From NCBI GenBank assembly GCA_963669155.1, contig OZ022593.1:908155-972154 (forward strand): a DNA stretch of 64,000 nt, read 5' to 3'. The DNA is from Arbacia lixula. Taxonomy: Eukaryota; Echinodermata; Echinoidea; Arbacioida; Arbaciidae. The position numbers and the translations under genes were made by a program. The notes beneath the pieces were generated by a model that saw only the letters and a list, made by a program, of their open reading frames with translations, was not told where the DNA came from and made no database searches. Positions 21,500 to 39,813 of this stretch are shown piece after piece; position 1 is the stretch's first letter, and the number at the start of each line of letters is the position of its first letter.

Positions 21500-22370
21500 G
21501 GAGAGATAGAGAAAACGTGAGTGTGTGTGTCTATGTAGCGGGACGAGAATGGGGGGGGGGGGGGGGGGGAGGGGAGATGAGAGAGTGTGTGCATGTGCGT
21601 GCATGTATGAAGAAAGGATGGACAAATCAGAGGAGGGGAGATGAGAGAAAATGAGAGATGAGAAAAAGAAAAGGAAATCTTTGTAGTAATTTCTACAAAT
21701 TTGCAAACGAAGCCCCATTTTACAGTCTGAGTTTTTAAAACACCTAGTAGCTTTCCTGTACATATACTAAGTGTTAAAACAAGAAATGAGGCTTGACAAA
21801 TCAATATAAAAAATGTCATAACTATAAACTGGCTGAAACTTAAACTTGATCAAATCTCGAAGGTGTCATATGCTACCCCCCCCCCCCCCCTTTTTTTTTG
21901 TAAATAGAATGCACTCATCAAGTGGTGGCGTAACGCAAGATTTTGTTTCGTAGCCTAGATCAAGTCGCTAGAGTGGAAAAAAAGTATCTTCTAAAAAACA
22001 AAAACAAAAAAATTGATGTAAAAACAATCATATATATTAATAAATTGAAAGAAATATGCCAATAATTACATCACGATGAATTCATGTTGCATTTTGCATT
22101 ACATTGTCATGTGTGTTTCTAGACTGGATATCAAATTAATCTAACTGAGTCTGAAAACAAAGTTTTGCGTTCTGAGGGCTCGTCAGTCAGTTTTAAGTGA
22201 GTGGAACAGGCTCCCGCGATCTCTTAAAAGTCTACCTGTAAGTTTTGTTCATCGTAGCGTTGAATGCACTTAATGTTTCCCAAGTAGTTGTACTTATACA
22301 TCTGGGGAAAATTTGTGAGAATAGGTAAAGATGCAGCTGTATATATGACATCAATTTTGTAACTTTTCAT
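21500..22370. other. Spacer between SelU and renalase
   Basis: Contents are a poly-G/GA tract (21550-21660), a C11-T9 run near 21877 and otherwise AT-rich unique-looking DNA. No gene is seen. Confidence 0.5.
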
Positions 22371-22371
22371 A

Positions 22372-22520
22372 TGAGCTGCGATGCGGAGAGCGCGCCCCAA
22401 ACTCCCCGAAACCTCGGGGGCGCACCCGGTACGGGAACCGCGAAGCAGGGTGTAGAATCAGTCGTTTACCGTTGCCGTCAGCTTTGCTGCAACTTGACCC
22501 GTCGCTCGCTCGGGACTTCC
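22372..22520 (+). promoter_or_regulatory. CpG-rich candidate promoter/5'UTR of renalase
   Basis: A sharp GC- and CpG-rich island (GGAGAGCGCGCCCCAAAC, CGGGGGCGCACCCGG, CCCGTCGCTCGCTCGGG) ends about 390 bases before the renalase ATG. A hairpin, CCCCGAAACCTCGGGG, lies inside. TTGCAG at 22885-22890 before the ATG suggests that the first coding exon has a 3' splice site and that a non-coding exon lies in or near this island. Confidence 0.5.
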
Positions 22521-22907
22521 TTGCAAATGTTTATTTCTAGTAGCGTTTAAGAACTAAAATCGACGCCACCAGATGCAGGAAAGAATGACAACTTTGACTA
22601 AAAACATAAACCATAAACCATTTCCTGTTAACCACTCTGTGGCCTGGGGAAATCGTTGATGTTGACATATTCTGACATTTTTGCTCTATCAATCATGTAT
22701 GCATTTGCCCCATACACTGGAGGCATTTCCTTTATGTATTGTAACAGATGTCAACATTCTTTATTTTTGACAGAGTTGTCTGATTTTCATCATGTCATTT
22801 TGTGTGATGTGTCTTTCTCCCCCACCCCTGGCCCTGTCTTCCTCTATGCCTCAAGCACCTCCCGCTTGCTCTCACTCTCAATCCTTGCAGATCCAAACTA
22901 GTCGACC

Positions 22908-29749
<6,842 letters not shown>

Positions 29750-29846
29750 AATCTTCTTCTTTTGTATCCATCCATTGTCTCATTTATCTCACATGTTGGG
29801 CTAGGCTCTGGCATAGTGAAGTGCCTTCTCTTTGAGTACCATCAGG

Positions 29847-29945
29847 ACCCCATTGCATAAAACTTACCATCAATGGTACATACCATGGTAACATTGCTGG
29901 ACAGCCAATCAAAGCAAAAGTTTCCATAGAAGTTGCCATTGAAGA
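29847..29945. repeat. Element family 'CCCCGTTGCATAAAACTTACCA' (partial)
   Basis: CCCCATTGCATAAAACTTAC and the following ATCAATGGTA match copies at 17207, 46556 and 56559. The right end is not clear. It lies in the renalase 3'UTR or just after it. Confidence 0.45.
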
Positions 29946-30292
29946 ATTATTTCATGTGACACACAATAAAAACACTGCCCAATATTTTACCAGTATAGAA
30001 TGTTTCATCAAATGCTTTCCAAAGAATAATCCATCAATATTGTACGATATGGAACCTTGTCCCAATTAGATATGGAGGCGATTAACTATGTGTACATTGA
30101 ATTTATATCAAGAAGGATTTGAGGCCCTTAATCATGGCGAGTGTGAGTGATGTGTAAAGACGGGTATCTGTCAACCAGTGGGTGAATAGTGAATCTTTTC
30201 TATAACAGCATTTTGTGAAATATTCATGTTGTACCATTGTCTCTCTCTCTTCATCTACAATGTTAAACTTGTATTTGATCATGTCGACATGC

Positions 30293-30298
30293 AATAAA
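30293..30298 (+). terminator. Candidate poly(A) signal of renalase
   Basis: AATAAA lies 544 bases after the renalase stop in AT-rich DNA. Confidence 0.4.
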
Positions 30299-30569
30299 AG
30301 CTCTATAATTCATCAAGGATTTCAAATCGGCGATGCCGTGTGTGAATTACGTTATGCTTTTCTTTGAAACCTGATTGTTTATAAAAGGCATCATGCAATG
30401 TGTACCGAAAAGTAGACTGGTGTAATATCCTTTAAGTTGGGCAATGTGTATGTAATTATTTTCAAAGACATACAGGATGTTCAATCAAGCTCTCACATGA
30501 GAAAAAGACACAGAAGTTGATACTGCACATATGGATTGAGAAAGCAGGGAGAGATTGATATACAGATAG

Positions 30570-30668
30570 AAGAGGAGACAGAGAGAGAGAGGGGGGAAGG
30601 GAGAAAGAGAGAGACAGACAGACAGACAGAGAGAGAGAGAGAGAGAGAGAGGAGGAGGAGAGGGAGAG

Positions 30669-30703
<35 letters not shown>

Positions 30704-30725
30704 GTGAGAGAGGGGGAGAGAAAGC
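30570..30725. repeat. GA / GACA microsatellite
   Basis: (GA)n with a (GACA)n block near 30613 and GGAGGAG interruptions. The long frames here are low-complexity artefacts. Confidence 0.9.
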
Positions 30726-31014
30726 GAGATATGGACAAGAGGTTACAGACAAAAAAAATTAAGACTTGACAGGCAAAAAGAATGAGGAATGTAGACAGTA
30801 AAAGGGGTGAATGATAAAGGGAGAGGTGAGATGGTACATGTACTTGTGGATGCTCTCCCATATGTTGTGTACTAATTTTTTTGAACATTAAAATTTTCTC
30901 AAAAGGGTATACACTATGCCATGTTGCCTGTGCATTTGACATATTATTAGACACATGTTTTTATTCACATACCTCTATGAAACAGATTTATTCCTGTGTC
31001 AAAAACAGAAAAGG

Positions 31015-31208
31015 TGAATTTCTGGAGCAAATAACACACATGGGAGAGCATCTTGCATGTGATATCACAAAATTAACAATCATGATAGAATCACAATTTT
31101 CTTATCTTTTGGCAGATATTTGTCAAACCTTTTCTTCTTAATATGTTTCTTTCATGGTTTTGCTTTTATTGAAACCAACTTAACTTCAGGGTAGACTTTC
31201 CCCTTTAA
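31015..31208. repeat. Partial copy of the 'TTAAAGGGATAGTTCACCCT' element family
   Basis: ATATGTTTCTTTCATGGTTT, TGCTTTTATTGAAACCAACT and GGTAGACTTTCCCCTTTAAA match the right half of the element at 50335-50548. Confidence 0.6.
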
Positions 31209-31209
31209 A

Positions 31210-33095
31210 GTAGAATGACAGAAGGAGGAAATATAGCACAATTGTCAGTTCCAGTGTTTTACATGATTTATTTCATATACCCACATAAAAGACTGCATAC
31301 ATCCACAGAACACTTGTTGCATGTATTAATACTGAAATCATACGCACAATAGAGTTCTACTAAATCTATAAAATACACACTTTTAAATGTTTCGTTGCAG
31401 GTTTAGTGAGTCAAGCTATTGAGGTATATCTGTCTACACAATTTAGGTTCAAATATGGGTTGTGGCAGTTTGGATTCAACATGTGCAATAAGACGAGGGT
31501 CAAAAGTCGCAGAGACCTAGGACATGCGAGTGCCTATCTGCTTGCCAAAAGGTCAAAAGTAAGGTTCAAATCTGGACAATTCACCATTTATGTCTCAGCT
31601 TACAAAATATTTTGACAAACATCAAACAACCATCTATATGTATTTAAAAAAGCATACATTGACAATATCACAAATCAATTTCAATCCTTTATTTGTAAAG
31701 AATTGCCAAGATAAATTTCTATGCATTTACTATATGAAAGCAAGATAGTTAAGTCAAACAGACTCAAAGAATTGCACAATAGTAAAACAGACAATGTGAG
31801 GTGGTATTTCAAAATGCAGTCCAGATTGTACATACACAGAGAAACTAACATTCTACACATACCACACCATTTAAACAAAAAAACGTTCATAGCTTGCATA
31901 AAACACAAACAAAATCATAAGTACAATATCAAGTAAGAATTGATAGTTTACGTGTGTGTCTAGGTATCTAGTGTAAATGTTGTAACTTTTATAATTTAAT
32001 TTAAAATCAGTAAAAAAAAATGTTTCTGCAGAAAACAAAGAACATTGACCTTGTATGTCTATTTCATATTTATACCAACATATGTTTGTATAAACCTGAA
32101 CAAAAGAACATATTTGTGCATGGCAGATTTAGGTATGCATGGTTAAAGCTGGCAGAAAGATGTCACACAGGGGAATAATAAAAAAAATCTTTACATCTGT
32201 ACTGAGTTTGCTTATGACAATACATTGCACAGTATAAACTTCGATAAAAAAATTAAATATGTGGCTCGTTTATACACATGAAGGATATAGAGAACATAGA
32301 ATGCCTCTGATTCAGAAAGAATACATGTTCTTTTAAAACATTTATGTGAAATACATGATATGAAGTTATATAATAAAATACATTTTCACACATGAAGATA
32401 CAAAATGTCGGCATAAAATGCCTCTGACTTAAAAATAATCAAATACCTCATGTTCTTTTAAAGAAATTATGTGAGATAACATCAAAATCATACATCACAT
32501 CAGAAATTTTACCAGACATTACAACATTGAAAATATAAAGCCATTTTGTTTTCCACATCGCAGTTCATAGAAAATACAGCCAAGCAGAAAATACAATCTT
32601 TACACTTTGTTCATAAAAATCAAGGTACATGATAACTAGTTGCTATGAGTACTACTAAGGATGAACACAAACTTTTTGATTCATTCAAGAGATTATTGCT
32701 ATACATGATATTTCAAAAAATTTGGCTAAACGGTTCATACTTCTTTCAGTATCAAATATACGTCTTGTTCACTTCGTTGTTCAAAACTCTTTTTCCACAA
32801 GGTGGGTCTGTTTTAGACTAAAGTTAGAAAAAAGGTTATGCAGATCTTATGCACATGGTTCAAACAATACATTACTAATGGTAACCCCTAAATTTGATTT
32901 GTCCGAATTGCAGCAACAAATATATTCAGAATGCAATCCAACCATTGACACTAAATCCTACATTAGCCTACAGGTGAATATAAAATCGTGTTTCTTCGCA
33001 GTATGGGTGAAAAACTGTTAGGAAAACAGCTTTTTGAGTCTGCATTAGCCTCAAATAAGACAAGACAGGCAATACACACAATAAGCCAGTTCATA
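31210..33095. other. Non-coding AT-rich stretch downstream of MZB1 and renalase
   Basis: The two genes converge here. No coding frame is convincing. TTTATT at 31688 would be a minus-strand AATAAA, and part of the region could be the MZB1 3'UTR, but nothing proves it. Confidence 0.4.
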
Positions 33096-33099
33096 GTTA

Positions 33100-33329
33100 C
33101 ACTACAGCTCAAAGGAATTGGCATAGGGAAAGGGAAAGGGAAGAAAGAGAAGGACCAGCAGTTTTAAACTGCGGTTTATTTTGTCTAGTTCAGCATGAAT
33201 CATGATGTTTTTAGGCTAAAGCGTCGCGTTTCAAGCTGAACTGGACAAAGTATACCACAGTTTAAAACTGCGGGTCCTTCCCTTTCTTCCCTTTCCCTTT
33301 CCCTATGCCAATTCCTTTGAGCTGGAGTG
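33100..33329. mobile_element. Palindromic TA-flanked MITE, copy 1 of 6
   Basis: The whole 230 bp is an imperfect palindrome. It starts CACTACAGCTCAAAGGAATT, runs through GGGAAAGGGAAGAAAG, AACTGCGGT and GTTCAGCATGAA, then mirrors back to end CCTTTGAGCTGGAGTG. TA flanks both ends (33098-33099, 33330-33331). There is no coding capacity; the TA target suggests Tc1/mariner mobilisation. Confidence 0.85.
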
Positions 33330-34133
33330 TACACCATGGTCGGACAGTCCACTGAATCAAGAACGACTAGGGATTTGATCATGACGCTGTGTAGGTGTGT
33401 TATTTTACAGCATGCCCATACCAACAATAGAAGCAGGTGCACATGGTGGAATGTTCTTTCACGTCCTTCTCAGAGCTGAATTGCTGTTGTCATAGATTTA
33501 AATGTGGTCCACTATCTATGGAATTTCCATTTTACTCTGTGAGTGGTACAATTGGCCCGAGGTCATTCATACCAGTAATAATCTGCTCATGCGCACATTG
33601 CAACTATGAACTCACTTATTCACATATAGCAGCACTTTATATGGTACACAAAAGGTAAATAGGTTGTTAGTCAAAAGATCTCAGACAATGAGAGAGGCTA
33701 CATTCACAGCAGAAATGAAATTTGAACTTCTTCAACTTACATTTTGTTCCAGTATCGAAATACACCAAAGGCACATCAACGTTAGTAATGAGGCTTTTCA
33801 TGTGAATTTGAACATTCTCTTTTTATGCACACACATCAATCCTGGCAGCAAAGAGGGCAGTTTTAAGAAAAACAACTAGCTGAAGACAGATGAAACATTA
33901 TGAAAACATCACTGGTTGGATCCAAGGTAGAAAAAGGAATGCTGAAATGCTAATTTTTATTTTTAGATTTGGCAAAACTATATGACAAAAACCAATACCG
34001 TAGTCAACATGACTGTTGTGATAATCTGATTATCTTCATATTTTCACTTTAGAGGCACCATACATGCAGTTGTTTCATACTGTACATTAATATAAGGATC
34101 TCTGAAATTCTGCCCTTTTGCACGACCTGTCAA

Positions 34134-34740
34134 ATGATCTTCCGGGCCCTCTCCTATAGAGAGGTGCGATTAATCAGAATCGATTGCAAGTACAATCCCC
34201 TATTTCTAATGAACAGAATTATGATTGATATCGATGGCAAGTCAAGTCGCAATCAATCATTATTCTTTATAAGAGAGGGCCCTCGCTGCAGTCACGATTC
34301 GTCCATCGACCGTTTTTTCAGCAATCTTGATCTTGATTGAAGCTCAAGATCCAGTTCTCCACAAATTAAACCTTTACCTCTATCTGGATTCTTTAAACAG
34401 TGTTTGGTGGTGGCTTTCCTAAAATAATGACAACTCTGTCTTCAGCCTGTAATATACTAGTATATGCTATCTGGGCCAAATCTTTGGAAGAATCCAGATT
34501 GATTTTAATTGATTTCAAGTCTAATCCCCTATCTCTAATGTACAGAGTTAAGACTGAAATCAATCACAATTATTTATAAGACACGGCCTAGGTCCTCTTT
34601 CTATTACACCTTATATTGCCAGGTTCCCATCGCATAAAGACTCAAGATTGATTTGAATTGATCACAAATCCAGTCCCTTATCTCTAATGTACAGACTTGC
34701 GACTGATATCAATCACAGTTCTTCAAAAGACAGGGAAATC
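34134..34740. repeat. Three related foldback units of about 120-180 bp
   Basis: Units near 34134-34290, 34470-34590 and 34619-34740 share GATTGATTT, CAAGTCTAATCCCCTATCTC and GACTGATATCAATCACA-type words. Each has complementary ends (for example GGGCCCTCTC at 34146 and GAGAGGGCCC at 34274). They have a similar look to the element at 3259-3577. Confidence 0.55.
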
Positions 34741-34755
34741 CTAGATGCCTTTCAA

Positions 34756-35160
34756 GATGTGTGTGTCTGGGCGTGCATAGTCACTCCATCATTATTGTAC
34801 ATATCATGCTGTGTAGGATTGAAACCCAGATAGTTGTTATATACACTACAGCTCAAAGGAATTGGCATAGGGAAAGAGAAGGGGAAGAAAGGGAAGGATC
34901 CTCAGTTTTAAACTGCGGTATATTTGGTCAAGTTCAGCATGAAACACGATGCTTTAGCCTAAAAAGCATCATGTTTCATGCTGAACTGGACAAAATATAC
35001 CGCGGTTCAAAATTGCGACTCCTTCCCTTTCTTCCCTTTCCCTTTTTCTATGCCAATTCCTTTGAGCTGTAGTGTATGTGTATTTGGACGTGCATAGCCA
35101 CTCTGGCATTATTGAACATATCATGCTATGCAGGATTGAAACCCAGATAGTTGTTACATA
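34756..35160 (+). repeat. 85-bp direct repeat with a palindromic MITE between the two copies
   Basis: The sequence from 34760 to 34841 (CATCATTATTGTACATATCA, GATTGAAACCCAGATAGTTG) recurs at 35077-35160. The MITE at 34844-35074 lies exactly between the copies. Confidence 0.75.
34844..35074. mobile_element. Palindromic TA-flanked MITE, copy 2 of 6
   Basis: Same family as 33100-33329, ending CACTACAG...CTGTAGTG with TA on both sides. The centre is TTTAGCCTAAAAAGCAT. It lies 240 bases beyond the MZB1 stop codon, so probably in its 3'UTR. Confidence 0.87.
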
Positions 35161-35314
35161 GTTTAGACGAGGTAAGAGATGACATTATTCTGAAAACCCC
35201 ACCTTACATCTTCACGACACCACTTGTACGAATCTTGCAACAGGTCGCAGAGAACAGGAATGCAGAATGTGGCACACAACAGGAATGTAGAGATGAAAAC
35301 ACAATGCAAGATTA

Positions 35315-38300
35315 TTATAACTCTGTCTTGGGCTTCTTCTTCTTCCCACCCGTCTTCTTAGCTCCAGCCTTCCCTTTCTTCTTCCCTCCCTCCTTTGTCT
35401 TCTTCTTCTTCTTCTTCTCCTCTTCCTTCTTCTTCTTTTGGCAGACCCCCTTGGGTCCCTGGCACAGCCGTTTGCGGAGTTTTCCCTCCAGGTAGAACTT
35501 GTAGAGCTCTTCCTCTCCATACTCACCCAAATACCCCTCACACATTTGTAGCATTCTGTCAACAAGGAAAAAAACATCATGAATTACCTGCTGCTATGTC
35601 AGGTATAGCTCAGGATTTTAAAGTGTAACCCTCTTGCAGATTGTACCAAATTCTGTAAAACATGGTATGTGAAATACGAAATTTAGTACATGTAGTGACA
35701 TTATCAATGCAAGGGATAATGTACCACTTTGTAATAGGTGTTAACTAAACTTTTGACACTTTTGAAACAATTCTGCGAAATAAACTGAAATTAACGCATC
35801 ATAAATGCAAAGGATGTCAATTTTTTTTTGAAGCAGGTTTTGTGACATTTCATCAATTATTTTTATCATAATAATCCTGTGAATATTTAATGAGACCTCC
35901 ACTTTTGGACAAAGTTAGATCTAAAAACACATGTGTATCAGATAATTCATTTAGAACACAACAATGACCATTTTGTGTCACACATGTCAATCCACTAGCA
36001 ACTTCCATCATGATGCTTCTGGCAAAACAGAAGTTGTGGATTGACATGTGTGATGCACAATGGCCATTGTTGTGTTCTGAATGAATCATCTGATACACAC
36101 ACATTTTTAGATCCAAACTTGTCCAAAAGTGAAGAGCTCACTAAATATTCAGAGGATTATTACATGAAGAGTAAATGATGAAATGTCACAAACCTGCTGA
36201 ACTACAAAATTTGACAACCCTTGACTTCATGATGTGTCAATTCCAGCTTGATTCAAGTTACCACTTGTTCTAAAGTCAAGGTACATGTACACTCCAGTTC
36301 AAAGGAATTGGCATAGGGAAAGGGAAAAGGAAGAAAAGGAAGGAGCCAGTTTTAAACCGCAGTATATTTTGTCCAGTTCAGCATGAAACACGATGCTTGT
36401 GCCTAAAAAGCATCATGTTTCATGCTGAACTAGACAAACTATACCATGGTTTACAACTGCGGCTCCTTCCCTTTCTTCCCTTTCCCTTTCCCCATGCCAC
36501 TTCCTTTGAGCTGTAGTGTATGTCAGAATAGGGTAAATGGTAGAGCCTTACCTGTAGGGCCATTTGCCACCTCCCTGCATGATGCCTGGGACTTCTGCAA
36601 TCTTGGAGCCGGGACCAGACAACCGGTTCTTCCCACCAACCTCCTTCACTCCAACACTAGCAAGAGGGAGGATAGAGAAGGAAAATGAATGTTTCAAATA
36701 TCATATCATGTCTGCTTCAGGGAATAGATCTTATTTTCAAGGCTTTTGATTCAATAGTAAGGTTTAAACAAAAGGTAGAATTGTAAAATTCAAAGTAAAA
36801 TTCAAAGTACTAAAAAAGTAAAATTGCCCCAAAGAAAAAAAAAGTAGCATGTCCATTTTGATAAATGGTCTATCCAGTTTAGCTGAAGTTTTGTCACTCT
36901 TGGAATGAACATTGTTAATAACTTTTTGAAATGTAAATATGCCCTTGGGAAAATGTGTCTGTGCTTGTGTGTTGGGTGTGTATGTGCATACACCAGGGCC
37001 GTCGCCAGGGGGGGTGCGGAGGGTGCGAACGCACCCCCCTTCAGAACCCCCCCCCCAAAAAAAAAAAAATTACAAAAAAAAACAAAACAAAACAAAACCG
37101 GAGGGGGGGTAGGGATACTTGAGGGCTCTTTTGAAAAAGATCTAGGCGAAATACGTCATCAGGGAGAGTGCGGAGGGTGAGAACGCACCACCCTCCAGAC
37201 CACAATTTTTAAAAAAAATTTTTAGAAGGAAACTTTTTTTTTTTTGGGGGGGGGGGGGGAGGGGGGGGGCTATAGGTCTTTTAGATGGGCGAGCACTGCC
37301 TCACATCAGAATTGGTAATGTTTGTGTCTTTTCCCCCCAAACGCACCCCCCTTGAAAAAAGCTGGTGATGGCACTGTACACTACAGCTTAAAGGAATTGG
37401 CATAGGGAAAGGGAAAGGGAAGAAAGGGAAGGAGCTGCAGTTTTAAACCATGGTATATTTTGTCCAGTTCAGCATGAAACATGATGCTTTTTAGGCTAAT
37501 GCATCGTGCTTCATGCTGAACTGGACAAATTATACCGTGGTTTAAAACTGTGACTCCTTCCCTTTCTTCCATTCCCCTTTTCCTATGCCAATTCCTTTGA
37601 GCTGGAGTATATATCATTCCACTCAAAGTCAGTTTCTAGTTTCTAGTTCTAAAACAGTATTTTTCATCAATACTAATAATATCACTACCATTACTTCTAC
37701 TAAACATTCTTTGAAAAAAGAGGGTGAGCAATATGACTACCAGTAATTCTTCTTAAATTTAAGACAGAAAGTCACTAACAATGAAAATGATGGTATCGAT
37801 AAAAGAAATTATAACATATAGTTATAATCTTTATGATAATAATGACAAAGAAAATGTTACTCATTCATATTCCTACAGTTTTACTTTATTCAGCACAATA
37901 TATGGCTGGTTAAGGCGATCCAGCATGTACAGTATGTACAATACCATAAAGAGTGCCTCTTCAATTCATTTCAAGAAAGTTTTCTTCATATCTATGGCAT
38001 TCAGCAGCTGTGGCTGATTTACAGTAATTTACATTGTAAATTATATACAGTTTAAAAACATTGAACTGGTAACGACTATACAATTCAATTACATACAACA
38101 ACAGTTTAATTTCATTGTAAGTTTAAAAAAATACAATAGATTTTAAATACGAAGAGCATAAAAAGCCCATAAAAATAATTTGTTTTTCTCTACTGCATCT
38201 TTAATACTGATGTTGATAATACTAACAATATCAATAGCAATAATATGAACAACATTCATGATAACAAATAACAATTGCATGGCATTTCCCCCACTTGATT

Positions 38301-39251
38301 CCTAACTCGAGTACTTACTTGTTGAATTCATCGCTGCACAGTTCATCAAAGATGTCAATTATTTCTGATTCCGGGAGTTTCTTCTTCAGCGATGGTCGTT
38401 TTTTATTAGCTTTGTCCAGACGCTCAGTCATCTAAGATTTTCAAAAGTATAAGATGGTAATTGAAATTTGAGGTACGACTTAACTATACAGTAAAACATG
38501 TTTATCAAGACCACCCAAAGGATGCTTCCGATGCCAAAGCTGTGGTTTTGATAAACAGGTGGTTATTATATATACGGTTTATTGTGATACAGATTTCAAT
38601 GTTAAACATTGTTCAAGGGATACCAAAGTCATAGCTTTTAGAAGACAGACCTGTGGTTTTTCATACAGGTGATTGCTAAAGAGAGTTTCACTGTATAATA
38701 TGCAACATCACAGCTATCATTCTTGCTATGATATATAATTTGTTTGTTTTCTTCAGGATGAAATAGGATGCTGAACTGTACACAAAAATATAAAAAATCA
38801 GAAACTTGGCTAGTGATAATCATGTGTCTCGCAATGTATGGTTTACCATACACTGCGAGACAAATGATTATCACTAGCCAATTATCTGCAATGAGTAACA
38901 TATTTTGCATTAATAAGAAACTTGTTAGTAAAACAATTAGCCGATTACCATGTGAGTGAGGATAGTGCAGGCATCGCACTTCATGTCCGTCGGGAGATGT
39001 GGAGAGTGGTAGTCATCATCGAGGTCGGGCGTGGACCAGTTAATCGTCCCCAGCGAGTCGCCTGCCCCAAGCTGATGGGCGTTGATTTCTTCTTCCTCGT
39101 CATCCTCCTCTTCATCTTCTTCATCCTCCCAGCCGTGGTCTCTTATTTCGTCATCATCCTCATTTGCATGCGCGACATCTGCTCCTATTAAACAGATGAG
39201 AAACATGAATCCAAGCAGCAGGAGCAATCCTGTTTTCGACTTGGCATTCAT
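35315..39251 (-). CDS. MZB1: MZB1/pERp1-like ER-resident saposin-like (canopy family) protein, four exons, complete
   Basis: Minus-strand exons 39251-38949, 38431-38319, 36656-36552 and 35555-35315 join in frame to 253 codons plus TAA. Residues 1-29 form a signal peptide (MNAKSKTGLLLLLGFMF...). Residues 30-60 are extremely acidic. The core matches human MZB1: YHSPHLPTDMKCDACTILTH (human YSAHMPAHLRCDAC), FDELCSDEF, GVKEVGGKNRLSGPG, GGKWPYR, CEGYLGEYGEEELY and LCQGPKGVC. All six family cysteines are present. The C-terminus has a Lys-rich tail and ends KTEL, a KDEL-type ER retrieval signal. In mammals MZB1 is an ER co-chaperone that helps IgM assembly and calcium handling. An antibody-lacking animal must use it on other clients. 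An in-frame upstream ATG at 39332 would put 27 residues before the signal peptide; I prefer 39251. Confidence 0.9.
35790..36240. repeat. Long inverted repeat (arms about 215 bp) in MZB1 intron 3
   Basis: Arms are centred near 36015. ACACAACAATGACCATTTTG pairs with CAATGGCCATTGTTGTGTTC, AGGTTTTGTGACATTTCATC pairs with ATGAAATGTCACAAACCT, and CACTTTTGGACAAAG pairs with CTTGTCCAAAAGTG. Arm identity looks around 85-90 percent by eye. It would form a very long hairpin in the pre-mRNA. Confidence 0.75.
36290..36518. mobile_element. Palindromic TA-flanked MITE, copy 3 of 6
   Basis: Starts CACTCCAGTTCAAAGG and ends CTGTAGTG with TA at both ends. It sits in MZB1 intron 3, only 33 bases beyond the exon 3 donor (36551-36546 on the minus strand). 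Confidence 0.87.
36991..37376. mobile_element. Inverted-repeat element, possibly hAT-like, in MZB1 intron 2
   Basis: CAGGGCCGTCGCCAGGGGGG at the left pairs with AGCTGGTGATGGCACTG at the right. Within it GTGCGGAGGGTG.GAACGCACC is repeated twice, with A, T and G homopolymers. No clear 8-bp target duplication was found. The palindromic MITE copy 4 starts three bases after it. Confidence 0.5.
37379..37609. mobile_element. Palindromic TA-flanked MITE, copy 4 of 6
   Basis: Starts CACTACAGCTTAAAGG and ends CTTTGAGCTGGAGTA; TA lies on both sides. It is in MZB1 intron 2. Confidence 0.85.
38489..38693. mobile_element. Small pogo-like MITE in MZB1 intron 1
   Basis: It begins CAGTAAAACATGTTTATCAA and ends GAGAGTTTCACTG, flanked by TA on both sides. 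Inner words GATACCAAAGTCATAGCTTT and GATGCCAAAGCTGTGGTTTT are near repeats. Confidence 0.5.
38812..38905. mobile_element. Short foldback, relative of the SelU 3'UTR foldback
   Basis: A near-perfect hairpin: GCTAGTGATAATCATGTGTC pairs with the sequence ending TGATTATCACTAGC, with a four-base loop near 38845. The right flank reads GCAATGAGTAACATAT, the complement of the left flank of the element at 19638. It is in MZB1 intron 1. Confidence 0.75.
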
Positions 39252-39254
39252 TGT

Positions 39255-39780
39255 AATCTTCGCCTGAGCTGGGCCTGGATAACAACAGCAGCCGGAGTAG
39301 AATTTGGATCGGGACGTTGACCGAGTTTTCAAGGGGAAGTGCTGGCCTGGATAATTTCAGAATGACGCTAGCCGAGGTGAAGCCGCTGAAAATATTATCC
39401 AAATTAGCAACACTGCAGTCAGCAATTATTGTTCGTAGTCACACTCTACAATGCTCAACCTTGGGTGTCTTGGCAGCAAATCGCGTAGACGTAAAATCCT
39501 TCGGCTGTGATTTATGGGAAAGATTATATAACGCCTGTAGATGTTAACAATCTAAGACGACGTGTTGTCAAATCACACCCTGGACGTCGACTCACAACGC
39601 TAAACGATGTCAACGTATCAGCGAATCACATTGCTATTGGGACACGTTCAATAAGGCACACACTTTATTACTACATGATTGTATCGCATGCATTATGCAG
39701 AGTGGGCGTGCACTCAGCTGGCAACTCAACAGTTGTTTACGGCAAAAAATGGATGAAGCCCTCTAGCGGTTATATTTTCA
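39255..39780. promoter_or_regulatory. MZB1 upstream region (candidate promoter)
   Basis: Non-repetitive DNA with scattered CpG lies just upstream of the MZB1 start on the minus strand. No TATA box was fixed. It is followed by the CCA tract and, 1.8 kb away, the start of a divergent PDZ gene. Confidence 0.3.
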
Positions 39781-39813
39781 CATTTGATTTTTTTTAATTG
39801 GGGTTTTTGGTCA

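Noticed and set aside
22656-22901. 81-codon frame before renalase as an N-terminal extension
   Set aside because: It ends at a TAG just before the renalase ATG, and that ATG starts directly at the Rossmann motif as in the family.
30493-30954. 153-residue minus-strand frame
   Set aside because: Mostly a GA microsatellite read in reverse; flanking part shows no family signal.
33100-33329. Palindromes considered as microRNA precursors
   Set aside because: Six dispersed copies with TA flanks and arms over 100 bp fit MITEs. No evidence of precise processing is available.
39252-39332. Upstream in-frame ATG as the start of MZB1
   Set aside because: It would place 27 residues, including several Cys, ahead of a normal signal peptide; the ATG at 39251 has A at -3 and begins the signal peptide.
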